Shown piece after piece: positions 24,007 to 33,450 of a DNA stretch of 64,000 nt; position 1 is the first letter of the stretch; the number at the start of each line of letters is the position of its first letter. The position numbers and the translations under genes are program-made. The DNA is taken from the NCBI RefSeq assembly GCF_030063415.1, contig NZ_JASITA010000013.1:129483-193482 (forward strand), written 5' to 3'. The DNA is from Streptomyces sp. H27-C3. GTDB lineage: Bacteria > Actinomycetota > Actinomycetes > Streptomycetales > Streptomycetaceae. The notes beneath the pieces are model-generated. The model saw only the letters and a program-made list of their open reading frames with translations. It did no database searches and was not told the DNA's origin.

Positions 24007-24963
24007 CTACTGACAGGCTTCCTGGAGAGCACGCTCATGCGTGCGAGCCGCACTGAAGATGGCGTTGACGGCGTATCGCAGATCCACCGAACGACCGTCG
24101 GTGAACGCGACTGGCACATCGCACTGCGCTGTGATGCGGTGGGCCAGGAAGTCGAGCGGCTCGTACTCCAGGGACTGGCGGTGTGGGTCGCGTATGGCTA
24201 CCTGGCCGCTAACCGAGCGCACCACTCCCGACTCGTCCATCCATTCATCAAGGTCTGGGATGAACTGGAGCACATCGCTGCGCAGTTGGGTGGCGGCCCG
24301 GTTCCTGCGGAGCTTGCTGAGCCGCCCTCCACGCCTGGGAACCTTCAGGGAGAGGGTGATGGAGGTGTCGGGGTGACGCTGCCCGAAGCTCCGCAGGGAG
24401 TCTGCGAGGTCCCCCCGCGCCCCCAGGGCGCTGATGGTGTCCGCCGGGGCGCCTTCGAGCTGCACGGTGAACTCCGATACCGCCTCGATGCGGTTGAGTT
24501 TCTCGCGGGCTCGCGCGTGAATGACGGGCTTGAGTACGACCTCGCCGCAGGGGAGACCGATCCCGTTTAGCCACTTGGTGATGGCGCTGACGCGCGGTGC
24601 GGAGAAGCCTCCGTGCAGGGCGCCGATGATGTTGGCATAGGGCAGGAAACAGAGCGTGGTCACATGGACCACATCTGTGCCGGCCGCAAGCTGTAGAGCT
24701 TCAATGGTGCCGTTGCTGTGGTCGAGCTGGTGCGGCACCTCGCCTGTGATCTTGGCGAGCTGCAGGTGATCAGTCGCGGTTGCCGTATCCACGATCCCGA
24801 CCAGTTGGTCGTCCGCGCTGCGCACGATGCGCTCGTGCGGTTCCGAGGCCGCGACCTGGCCGAGGAAGCTTCTCCAGGGCTGGGGCTCCATACGGGGCTG
24901 GCCGCGGCGAGCTTCCACGATCTCGAAGAAAAATACGGTGCGTTTGCGCACGGTCCCGGCCAT
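24007..24963 (-). CDS. Unknown protein divergent from the BREX operon
   Basis: A 318-aa soluble protein. ATG at 24963 has GGGGGAG six bases upstream; a longer reading frame exists but lacks a better start. The N-terminus VRKRTVFFFEIVEA forms a beta strand, the middle has short alternating strands and helices, and RLSKLRRNRAATQLRSDVL is strongly basic. No nuclease, ATPase or membrane signature is visible. It is divergent from pglW across 295 bp and conserved features are not recognisable to me. Its position next to BREX makes it a candidate accessory or separate defence gene. Confidence 0.75.
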   Translation of the reverse strand: MAGTVRKRTVFFFEIVEARRGQPRMEPQPWRSFLGQVAASEPHERIVRSADDQLVGIVDTATATDHLQLAKITGEVPHQLDHSNGTIEALQLAAGTDVVHVTTLCFLPYANIIGALHGGFSAPRVSAITKWLNGIGLPCGEVVLKPVIHARAREKLNRIEAVSEFTVQLEGAPADTISALGARGDLADSLRSFGQRHPDTSITLSLKVPRRGGRLSKLRRNRAATQLRSDVLQFIPDLDEWMDESGVVRSVSGQVAIRDPHRQSLEYEPLDFLAHRITAQCDVPVAFTDGRSVDLRYAVNAIFSAARTHERALQEACQ

Positions 24964-25258
24964 ATCCATCTCCCCCGCCTGCGGCTTGCTGAGTACTCCA
25001 TGATCGTAGAGGTGCGCACTGTGACGTATGGCATACAGGCCACAGAATGGCCAGATAGCGACAAGCTCTCTGGGGTCTACCTCGCGGCCGTCAGGATTTC
25101 CCGCGGTCCACTGCGATACTGCCTCCCACCTGGCAGGATGTCCCATTCAGTAGGCTGACGATTTCAGAAAGCCGCGATTCGCCTCATACCATCACCCTCG
25201 ACAGCGATCATGTCGACGAGCATGCGGGTCCGGCAGTGGAAAGGTGCGGTGAACGGCG
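24964..25258. promoter_or_regulatory. Divergent intergenic region upstream of the BREX operon
   Basis: 295 bp between the divergent hypothetical gene and pglW. It must hold the BREX promoter, but I see no convincing -35/-10 pair or dyad. Confidence 0.3.
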
Positions 25259-28200
25259 GTGGCGGCAGCAGCCGGCCAGGTGACCCCCAGGCCCGGGCCA
25301 CCTCAGGTGAAACGCTGGTACCAGACCCGGCCGTCACCGTTCCCCTGGGAGCAGGCGGCTCTCGATCACGTCAAGCAGCGGATGCCGGCCACCGCCCCCC
25401 ACTACGCGTGGGCAACGTTCTCCTTCACGGCGATGAGCGGCCGTATCAACGAGTGTGATCTCCTCATCGCGGTACCTCGCGGCCTGTACCTGGTCGAATT
25501 GAAGGGGCACCCGGGTCGGGTGGTCAACAGCGGCGACACCTGGAGCTTCCACGCTCCTGATGGCCGGATCCGTACGATTCGCAACCCGCTGCACCTCACC
25601 GACCTGAAGTCCAAGGAGCTCAAGTCCCGCCTTCAGCAGGCCGCCGACGATCTCCGCCTGCCCATCCCGCGCATCCCACGCATCGACCCGGCGGTCTTCC
25701 TCTCCGACCCGCTGCTCCGGAGCGAGCTCGACACGGTCCAGCGCACCCATGTATATGGACGCGACAGTGCCGTCACAGGGCTACCCGGCATCTGGGGCGA
25801 CTTTCTCAGCCTGCCGCCGGAGCGCGAGAACGGGCGTATCACCGAAGACTTCGCCCGGCACTTGCCCGTATTGATGAAGAAGATCGGGGTGCGGGCCTCC
25901 ACCGCTCACCTCGACTTCGGCGACGGCTGGAAACTATCCTCCCGCCCTCTGGATGCGGGCCCCACCTGGGAGGACCGGCTCGCCGAGCGCAAGGAGATGA
26001 TCCACGAGGAGGGCCGGGTCCGGGTCTACCTCGTCGAGCAGATGGCGAGCGAGGACAAACGCCGCTCGGCCATGCGGGCAGCCGAGCGCGAGTACCAGGT
26101 GCTCCAGGGGATCACCCACCGCGGTATCGCTCAGGCTGTCGCCATCCGCCAGCACCAGGGCGGTCCGGCAATTCTCTTCCGTCATCGCGAGAGTGATCTT
26201 CGCCTTGACACCTATCTGGCGGTGCACGGAGCGAAGCTGCCCGACGCGGTACGACGCGACATGGTCCGCCAGCTCGCCGAGGCTGTTCGCTATGCTCACC
26301 GTCGGTCGCTCTACCACCGCGCACTGGCCGCCCGCTCGGTATACGTCACCGCGCGCGAGAACGGCAGCAATCCGGTCCTGCGGATCATCGACTGGCAGGC
26401 CTCCGCACGCGACTTCGACACGACCTCCCTGCGCTCACTCGGCGAGGCCTCCTTCACCGAAGAGCACATTGAGGACGCTGCCCAGTGCTACCTCGCGCCG
26501 GAGACAGACGCTGACTTCCCGGACCCCGTGGACCTCGACGTGTTCGGTCTGGGTGCGGTTGCTCACCACATCCTGACCGGGATGCCGCCCGCTGAAACCC
26601 GTACGGCACTCAAGGAGCGGCTACAGGCCGACGGCGGACTGCACATGTACGCAGTCAGTGACGCGGTCGACTCCGGCCTCGACGAGTTGGTGTATGCCGC
26701 TACTCGATCATCAGTCGACGAACGTCTCGACTCCGCAGACGCCTTCCTGACTTGGCTTGATGAAACCGAGCAGGCCAGTACCGCTCAAGCCGCCGCCGTG
26801 GAGGCTGACCCCCTAAACGCCACTCCCGGCCAGGCCGTTGACGGAGACTGGACCGTGGAACGAGTGCTCGGCTCGGGCGCCACCGCCCGTGCCCTGTATG
26901 TGACCCGCGTCAGTGAGGACGAGCGCGGCCGGCTGGTGGCGGAGGAACGGGTCCTCAAGGTAGCTCTGGACGCTGAGAAGAACGAGCGCCTGGCCTCCGA
27001 GGCCGCAGCCCTGCAGCAAGTGAGCAGTGGCCGCATCGTCAAGCTCTACGAGGGCCCGCGCACCCTTGCCGGCAGGACCGTACTAGCCCTTGAATACGCC
27101 GGACCTGAAACGCTCGGTCAGCGGCTGCGCAGCCACGGGCCACTGGGATATGAGGAGTTGGCATCCTGCGGCGAGGATCTCTTCACGGCGCTGGACGATC
27201 TCGCAGCCAGGGGTATGCGGCACCGCGATCTCAAGCCGGACAACCTCGGGATCAAAGTCCGGGAGGACGGAGAACAGCAATTGATGCTGTTCGACTTCTC
27301 CCTGGCAGCAGTCTCTGACCGGGACATCAAGGCAGGCACCCGCGGCTATCTGGACCCGTTTCTGGGTGACGCACGGCGGCCCGTGTACGACGACTACGCG
27401 GAGCGGTACGCGGCCGCGGTCGTCCTGTACGAGATGGCCGCCGCTGAGCGCCCGGCGTGGGGCACCGGCCAGGAGGACCCTCATCTGGGGATCGAGGACG
27501 AACTCCCGTTCATCGCCTCCGACGCCTTCGTAGCCGTATTGAAGCCGGGGCTTGAGGCGTTCTTCGAGCGGGCCCTGCACCGGGACGTCAACCGCCGCTT
27601 CGAGACGTTGCGGCAGATGCGGGACGCCTGGCGGGCGATCTTCAGTGAAGCCGACCGTACCCAGCCGCCGCCGACCGCGGACAACCTGTCGCTCCTTGGG
27701 GTGGGCGAGTTCCCGCAGGGGTTGTCCGACGATGCCATCCGGGATCTGTGCGCGGACAGAGCGAAGTGCACCACGACTCTCAGGGACGCCGGTTTGACGG
27801 CGCGGGCGGCGGCGGTGGCTGAGGAGTTGGGGGCAGTGACGGTTGGTGAACTGCTCGACGTGCCGTTGCCCAGCTTCCGGAACAAGCGCGGGATCGGCGC
27901 GGTCGTCAAGAAGGAGCTCAACCGGCGGCACCGACAGTGGACACTGGCACTGCGGCCGAGGAAGCCCAAGGCCACGCAGACCGCCGAGACAGTGCAGCCG
28001 GTTGCACCGGCTGCCGGCGGCACCCTGAGCGCGGAGCACGAGGCCCGGCAGAACGTTGAGCGGCTCACGGCCCTCCTCAATCCGGTTCCGCCAGGCCGCA
28101 AGGACAACAAACGGCCCCAGGTCGTCGCGGCCTGGCTTGGACTCGACGACACGTCGGAAGTCGGCGCCTGGCCGACCAACCGGCAGGTCGCGGAGAAAGT

Positions 28201-29707
28201 CAAGGTCTCCGAGTTCACGGTCTCCAAACACCTCAGCTCGGCCATCGATGGCTGGGCTGCGGCGGGGTGGATGGACGTCATCTGCGACGAGCTGGTCGAC
28301 GCAGTCCGTGGTGCGGGTCGGGTGATGACCGCACGCGAACTGGCCAGGGTGCTTGCTGCCAGTCATGGCTCGGAAAGTGAGACTGAAAAGAACACGCAGG
28401 CGGCCGCTCACGCGATCGTACGAGCTGGAGTCGCAGCCGAGATGCTCCTCACCGGCCGCGACGAGGAGCATGAGCCGCAGCTCGCCCAGATGCGACGCAG
28501 GGGGCGGCTGATCGTGGCGCTGGCGTCACTGGACGGCTCCGACGACCCCACGCCGGAGGAGCTCGCAGCGTACGCCGTAGCGTTGGGTGACGCAGCCGAC
28601 AAGATTGCAGTCACCAAACCTTTGCCCGACCGGACCGCGGCTCTGCGTGACCTGCGGGCTGTGGCAACGCCCGAGGACATGAACCCTCTGCCGGACGCCC
28701 GTCTGGTGACGCTGGCTGCCTCGGCCTCGGCAGGGGCAGCTGCCTCGCCGCGGCTCGAGTTGTACCCCAGGACGCTGGAGCTGTGGCGGGCCCTGCAGAT
28801 CTCACAGGCTGCCTCCGGTGTGCGCCGCGACGCGGGGATCAGTCGGGACGGACTGCTGGCGCGGCTGCGGTCCCGCTTTCCCGAAATGGCGCTCGGCAGG
28901 CCCACGTATGTCGAGGTCGAGGACGCCCTGCAGAAAGCGGGTTTCCCGCTGACCTACGAGACGACTGAGCAGCGTTTCAAGCCGCTGGCGCCGGTCGCCC
29001 CGATGGGCGGGGGCAGTAGTTGGCTGTTCTCATCATCCACAGGAACGGTGACGGCGGCCTCCCGCGCGCAGGCCGCGCGGGCGGGAGCCGGGCGCGATCC
29101 GGTGGCACTGCTCACCACGAAACTCAACTCCGCTGTGCGAGAAGGCGGTTTCCTCGCACTGAATGTGTCCGTCAGGCGACTGCGGGACGAGAGCGGCTCG
29201 GTGATGGAGGCGGTCGCGCGTGCGTTCCCGGTGGTGCCGGTGAATCTCGGGCGCGTGTTCTTGAAGGAATTTCAGGAGCTGGCCGCCGAACATGGGACGG
29301 ACTGGTCCAAGGTGCTGGGCGCGGACACCCGCTATACCAGGAGCGGTGCATTGCCAGGCGGGTTGCGGTCCTTCGTGGTCCGGGTGTGGCCCCGGGTGGC
29401 GGAACGTTTGGCGGAGGCTGCCGAAGCGGAGCCAGGATCGGTCTTGTTCGTCCACACGGCAGGGCTGCTCACCCACTACTACGAGGCGGGCGGCCACGAG
29501 TTGCTGGTGGGAGTCCAGCGGGAGGCCCGCAAGCCGGGAAGCAGACCACATGGGCTATGGCTGCTCACCCCCTCGCACAACCCGCAGGGCGCGCCGGAGC
29601 TGGATGGACGCACAGTGGAGGTGACCGGCGGCGACGCGGAACGCGTGGTGCTGACCGAGGACTTCCTCAAGGACTTGGCCGCACATCGAGAGGGACTGGC
29701 ACAGTGA
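25259..29707 (+). CDS. pglW: BREX type 2 serine/threonine kinase PglW
   Basis: A 1482-aa protein. Residues about 50-110 form a NERD-like nuclease-related domain (INECDLLIAVPRGLYLVELKG region). A first kinase-like domain (about 230-500) is degenerate: YHRALAARSVYV near 353 replaces HRDLKxxN and IIDWQ replaces DFG. A second kinase domain (about 525-800) is complete: GSGATARALY loop near 537, LKVAL lysine near 568, RHRDLKPDNLG near 652, LFDFS near 677. The C-terminal 600 residues are helical with HTH-like parts (EKVKVSEFTVSKHLSSAI). PglW is the first gene of type 2 BREX and is an autophosphorylating kinase in Streptomyces. GTG at 25259 is taken as start; the stop overlaps pglX as GTGA. Confidence 0.92.
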   Translation: MAAAAGQVTPRPGPPQVKRWYQTRPSPFPWEQAALDHVKQRMPATAPHYAWATFSFTAMSGRINECDLLIAVPRGLYLVELKGHPGRVVNSGDTWSFHAPDGRIRTIRNPLHLTDLKSKELKSRLQQAADDLRLPIPRIPRIDPAVFLSDPLLRSELDTVQRTHVYGRDSAVTGLPGIWGDFLSLPPERENGRITEDFARHLPVLMKKIGVRASTAHLDFGDGWKLSSRPLDAGPTWEDRLAERKEMIHEEGRVRVYLVEQMASEDKRRSAMRAAEREYQVLQGITHRGIAQAVAIRQHQGGPAILFRHRESDLRLDTYLAVHGAKLPDAVRRDMVRQLAEAVRYAHRRSLYHRALAARSVYVTARENGSNPVLRIIDWQASARDFDTTSLRSLGEASFTEEHIEDAAQCYLAPETDADFPDPVDLDVFGLGAVAHHILTGMPPAETRTALKERLQADGGLHMYAVSDAVDSGLDELVYAATRSSVDERLDSADAFLTWLDETEQASTAQAAAVEADPLNATPGQAVDGDWTVERVLGSGATARALYVTRVSEDERGRLVAEERVLKVALDAEKNERLASEAAALQQVSSGRIVKLYEGPRTLAGRTVLALEYAGPETLGQRLRSHGPLGYEELASCGEDLFTALDDLAARGMRHRDLKPDNLGIKVREDGEQQLMLFDFSLAAVSDRDIKAGTRGYLDPFLGDARRPVYDDYAERYAAAVVLYEMAAAERPAWGTGQEDPHLGIEDELPFIASDAFVAVLKPGLEAFFERALHRDVNRRFETLRQMRDAWRAIFSEADRTQPPPTADNLSLLGVGEFPQGLSDDAIRDLCADRAKCTTTLRDAGLTARAAAVAEELGAVTVGELLDVPLPSFRNKRGIGAVVKKELNRRHRQWTLALRPRKPKATQTAETVQPVAPAAGGTLSAEHEARQNVERLTALLNPVPPGRKDNKRPQVVAAWLGLDDTSEVGAWPTNRQVAEKVKVSEFTVSKHLSSAIDGWAAAGWMDVICDELVDAVRGAGRVMTARELARVLAASHGSESETEKNTQAAAHAIVRAGVAAEMLLTGRDEEHEPQLAQMRRRGRLIVALASLDGSDDPTPEELAAYAVALGDAADKIAVTKPLPDRTAALRDLRAVATPEDMNPLPDARLVTLAASASAGAAASPRLELYPRTLELWRALQISQAASGVRRDAGISRDGLLARLRSRFPEMALGRPTYVEVEDALQKAGFPLTYETTEQRFKPLAPVAPMGGGSSWLFSSSTGTVTAASRAQAARAGAGRDPVALLTTKLNSAVREGGFLALNVSVRRLRDESGSVMEAVARAFPVVPVNLGRVFLKEFQELAAEHGTDWSKVLGADTRYTRSGALPGGLRSFVVRVWPRVAERLAEAAEAEPGSVLFVHTAGLLTHYYEAGGHELLVGVQREARKPGSRPHGLWLLTPSHNPQGAPELDGRTVEVTGGDAERVVLTEDFLKDLAAHREGLAQ

Positions 29708-32700
29708 GCGCGCGCGGTAGTGGTGGCGGCAGCAAAAAGGACGGTCTGCTGAAGGACCTCCGCAAGCAGGTCTCGCTCCTGGAGGACGATCTGCGGGCGC
29801 GCAGCGACTCGGTGGAGGTGTACCGGGAGGAGCTGAGGGCGGAGTACGGGAAGGCCTTCGAGGCGGGGCGTACGGCAGCCACGTACGAGGCATGGCGAGA
29901 CGAGCGGGTCACGCAGGTCGCGGCGGCGTGGGTGCTGGGTTGCGTCTTCGTGCGCTTCTGCGAGGACAACGAGCTCGTCGCCAGGCCGTGGCTGGCGGGC
30001 GTCGGCGAACGCCTCAAGGACGCGGAAGATCACGACGCTGCGTTCTTCGCAGCGCACCCGGAAAAGAACGACCGAGACTGGATCATCGCCGCCTTCGACC
30101 ACCTGGCCGGGACCAATCCGACGGTTGCAGGCCTCTTCGACCGTGCGCACAACCCGATGTGGGAGATCGAGCCCTCGTACGAGGCGGCGACAGGGCTGTT
30201 GAAGTTCTGGCGGCGGGTCGGGGCTGACGGCGAGATCGTCCACGCGTTCGTGGACTCTGAGCTGGACACGCGATTCCTCGGCGACCTGTACCAGGACCTG
30301 AGCGAGCACGCTCGGAAGACGTACGCGCTGCTGCAGACACCGGTGTTCGTGGAGGAGTTCATCCTCGACCTGACGCTGGAGCCGGCGGTGGCAGAGTTCG
30401 GCCTTGACCCGGTCGTCGAGATCCGTGATGGGCACGGCGGTGTACGTGAACTTCCGGCGGGGCTGCGGGCGATCGACCCGGCGTGCGGGTCGGGGCACTT
30501 CCTGCTGGGAATGTTCGAGCGGCTGCTGGAGAAGTGGCGGGAGACGGACAAGGCCGCGGACGACTTCACGCTGATCCGGCGGGCGCTAGCTTCGGTGCAT
30601 GGATGCGACAAGAACCCCTTCGCAGTGGCGGTGGCCCGGTTCAGGCTACTGGTGGCCGTGCTGAAGGCAGCGGACAAGCGGCGGCTGGATGTGCTAGGGG
30701 AATTCCCGATCAATATCGCGGTGGGGGACTCGCTGCTGCATGGGCGCGGGGCGCCAAAGCGGGAAAGTGAGGACTTGTTCTCCTCGCAGGAGGTCTTCCA
30801 CTACCGGACTGAGGACATCGAGGACTACGAGGAACGCTGCGACTTGCTAACGCGGGACACTTACCACGTGGTCGTGGGGAACCCGCCATACATCACGGTC
30901 AAGGACAAGCAGGAGAAGCTCAACTACCGAGTGTACGAGTCCTGCTCACATCAATACGCACTCTCGGTCCCCTTCGCCGAACGACTCTTCCAACTGTCAG
31001 TGCGAACGGGAGGGTCCGATCGGGCTGCGGGATATGTCGGGCAGATCACGGCCAACTCGTTTATGAAGCGAGAGTTTGGCGCTAAGTTGATCGAAGGGTT
31101 CTTCAACTCCAAGATCCACCTCACGCATGTGATTGATACATCAGGGGCCTACATCCCCGGGCATGGGACCCCCACGGTCATTCTGGTGGGACGGAATCAC
31201 TTCCCGCGACAAGAAGAGCCAATTCGCGCTGTACTTGGAATTCGTGGAGAACCATCCCAGCCAGTCGTCGCAGCAGATGGGCTGGTATGGAAGGCGATCA
31301 TCCGCCAAATTGATACCCGTGAAACTGAATCAGAATGGGTAACGGCAACCGATATTTCGAGGCGACAGCTAGCAACTCATCCCTGGTCTCTTAGTGGAGG
31401 AGGAGCCTCGGATCTAATCGACCAGATCGACACCAGTGTCCGAAGTAAGCTTAGTGCGAGAGTTTCTAGCATCGGTTTTTGCGCCGTGACGCGCGAGGAC
31501 GATGCCTACATTATTGGACGCCCGGCTGCCCTAAGGAAAAGTATTCCAGAGGAAGAAATTCGACCCGTGCTGGGTGGGGCGGCGATTCGAGATTGGTCGA
31601 TCAATCCAGAATCCTCCGGAGTCTTCCCCTATGCGGGAGATGCTATGGCTCCTGCCATCTCGCGCCCCACGGAGCGTTCCCTGTGGCCGAATCGACTTCT
31701 TCTTAAATTGCGCAGGGCACTCTCGGGGACCCAAGAAGAACAAGGGCTTACATGGTTTGAATATTCTAGCTTCTCGCGATCAAGATATGTATCCAAATTT
31801 CTGCTAACTTTTGCTTTTGTATCCACGCACGCCCATTTCACCCTGCGTAGAGGTAGTGAAGTATTCATCCGCACTGCACCGGTGATCAAGCTGGCGGCGG
31901 GGGCGAGTGAGGATGAGCACTTGGCGTTGCTCGGGGTGCTCAACTCATCGACGGCATGCTTCTGGCTCAAGCAGGTGTGTCATGGCAAGGGCAACGGCGG
32001 TGTGAACGAGGGTTACCGCGGTGATGAGTGGGAGGAATTCTACGAGTTCACAGGCACCAAGCTTCAGGAGTTCCCCCTTCCCGCCCAGCTTCCTCTCTCG
32101 TTCGGCCGCTTCCTCGACACCCTCGCCCAGGAGCTCGCCACGCACGAGCCTTTCTCCGTCTGTGCCGCCGAGGAGCCGCCCACTCGTGCTCGCCTCGATG
32201 CCGTCCACACCGCGTGGACGAGTACCCGCGAGCGGATGATCGCGCTTCAGGAGGAGCTGGACTGGAACGTCTATCACTCCTACGGGCTGCTCACCGACGC
32301 CGAGAAGGCTCGCCTCACCGACCCCTGTCTCGCTCCGAGGACAACTCCCCAGGTCAAGTTCGGGGAACGCGCATTCGAGATTGTGCTCGCGCGCAGACAG
32401 GCCGCTGGCGAGCTGGAGACCGCATGGTTCGACCGGCACGGGTCCAACCCCGTCACCGAGATCCCGGCCCACTGGCCGGACTCCTACCGGGGACTCGTGC
32501 AGGCCCGTATCGACGCCATCGTCGCCCGACGCGACCTCGCGCTCATCGAGCGCCCCGAGTGCAAGCGTCGCTGGGCCACCGACCCCTGGGAGAAGCGCGA
32601 GAAGGCCGCGCTCCGCAGTTGGCTGCTGGACCGGTGCGAGGACAAGAGCCTGTGGTTCCACGTCCTCAACGACTTCGAGCAGCCCCGCACCCTCACCGTA

Positions 32701-33450
32701 GGCCAGCTCGCCGACGAGCTGGAGAAGCGGTCTGACGCGGAGGCGATCCTCAACACCGCACGTCTCTACGCGACTCACCTCGGTAAGCCGAACCTCTCCC
32801 TAGCCCTGGTCCTGGCAGACGTGGTCGACGCGGAGCACGTCCCCTACCTCTCCGCATACCGCTACAAGGAAGCCGGCCTGCGCAAGCGCGCACAGTGGGA
32901 AAACGTCTGGGAGCAGCAGCGCCAGGAGGACCGCACGGGGGAGCAGCTCGACATTGCCGTACCCCCGAAGTACGCGTCTACGGACTTCGCCAAGCAGTCC
33001 TACTGGTCGAACCGCGGGAAACTCGACGTGCCCAAGGAGCGTTTCGTGTCCTATCCGGACGCGAACCCCGACTCCGACCCGACTCTCCTCCTCGGCTGGG
33101 CCGGCTGGGACCAGCGGGACCAGGCGACCGCCCTGCTGAACCTGGTCAGCGAGCGTCGCAAGCAGCAGGACTGGCCGACCGAGCGACTCGTACCGCTCCT
33201 CGCCGGGATCGCAGAGCTCATGCCCTGGCTGCGTCAGTGGTTCGGGGACATTGACGAGGAATGGGGCGAGGAATCCGCCGCCGAGGAGTTCCAGAGCTTC
33301 CTGGACGGGGAATTGGCGAGCGCGCAGCTCACCCCGGCCGCCCTGACCGACTGGCGTCCGACGAAGAAGACCCGGGCGCGTAAGGCAGCAGGCACCGCAG
33401 TGCAGACGAAGACAACGCTCGCAACGGAGACGGTGGAAGACGATGAGTAG
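29704..33450 (+). CDS. pglX: BREX type 2 adenine-specific DNA methyltransferase PglX
   Basis: A 1248-aa N6-adenine methyltransferase. An N-terminal coiled segment (LKDLRKQVSLLEDDLRARSD) is followed by a helical domain, SAM motif I DPACGSGHFLLG near residue 258, and catalytic NPPY in VVGNPPYITV near 393. The target-recognition region follows (about 490-730). Its DNA at 31190-31870 is much richer in A+T than the rest of the operon. The C-terminal third is helical. PglX marks host DNA so that BREX spares it. It overlaps pglW by four and pglY by eight bases. No frameshift is seen, although pglX homologues often phase-vary. Confidence 0.95.
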   Translation: MSARGSGGGSKKDGLLKDLRKQVSLLEDDLRARSDSVEVYREELRAEYGKAFEAGRTAATYEAWRDERVTQVAAAWVLGCVFVRFCEDNELVARPWLAGVGERLKDAEDHDAAFFAAHPEKNDRDWIIAAFDHLAGTNPTVAGLFDRAHNPMWEIEPSYEAATGLLKFWRRVGADGEIVHAFVDSELDTRFLGDLYQDLSEHARKTYALLQTPVFVEEFILDLTLEPAVAEFGLDPVVEIRDGHGGVRELPAGLRAIDPACGSGHFLLGMFERLLEKWRETDKAADDFTLIRRALASVHGCDKNPFAVAVARFRLLVAVLKAADKRRLDVLGEFPINIAVGDSLLHGRGAPKRESEDLFSSQEVFHYRTEDIEDYEERCDLLTRDTYHVVVGNPPYITVKDKQEKLNYRVYESCSHQYALSVPFAERLFQLSVRTGGSDRAAGYVGQITANSFMKREFGAKLIEGFFNSKIHLTHVIDTSGAYIPGHGTPTVILVGRNHFPRQEEPIRAVLGIRGEPSQPVVAADGLVWKAIIRQIDTRETESEWVTATDISRRQLATHPWSLSGGGASDLIDQIDTSVRSKLSARVSSIGFCAVTREDDAYIIGRPAALRKSIPEEEIRPVLGGAAIRDWSINPESSGVFPYAGDAMAPAISRPTERSLWPNRLLLKLRRALSGTQEEQGLTWFEYSSFSRSRYVSKFLLTFAFVSTHAHFTLRRGSEVFIRTAPVIKLAAGASEDEHLALLGVLNSSTACFWLKQVCHGKGNGGVNEGYRGDEWEEFYEFTGTKLQEFPLPAQLPLSFGRFLDTLAQELATHEPFSVCAAEEPPTRARLDAVHTAWTSTRERMIALQEELDWNVYHSYGLLTDAEKARLTDPCLAPRTTPQVKFGERAFEIVLARRQAAGELETAWFDRHGSNPVTEIPAHWPDSYRGLVQARIDAIVARRDLALIERPECKRRWATDPWEKREKAALRSWLLDRCEDKSLWFHVLNDFEQPRTLTVGQLADELEKRSDAEAILNTARLYATHLGKPNLSLALVLADVVDAEHVPYLSAYRYKEAGLRKRAQWENVWEQQRQEDRTGEQLDIAVPPKYASTDFAKQSYWSNRGKLDVPKERFVSYPDANPDSDPTLLLGWAGWDQRDQATALLNLVSERRKQQDWPTERLVPLLAGIAELMPWLRQWFGDIDEEWGEESAAEEFQSFLDGELASAQLTPAALTDWRPTKKTRARKAAGTAVQTKTTLATETVEDDE

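Noticed and set aside
29704..33450. Phase-variable pglX with a frameshifting homopolymer
   Set aside because: The frame is open throughout, and I see no long G tract in the coding sequence.
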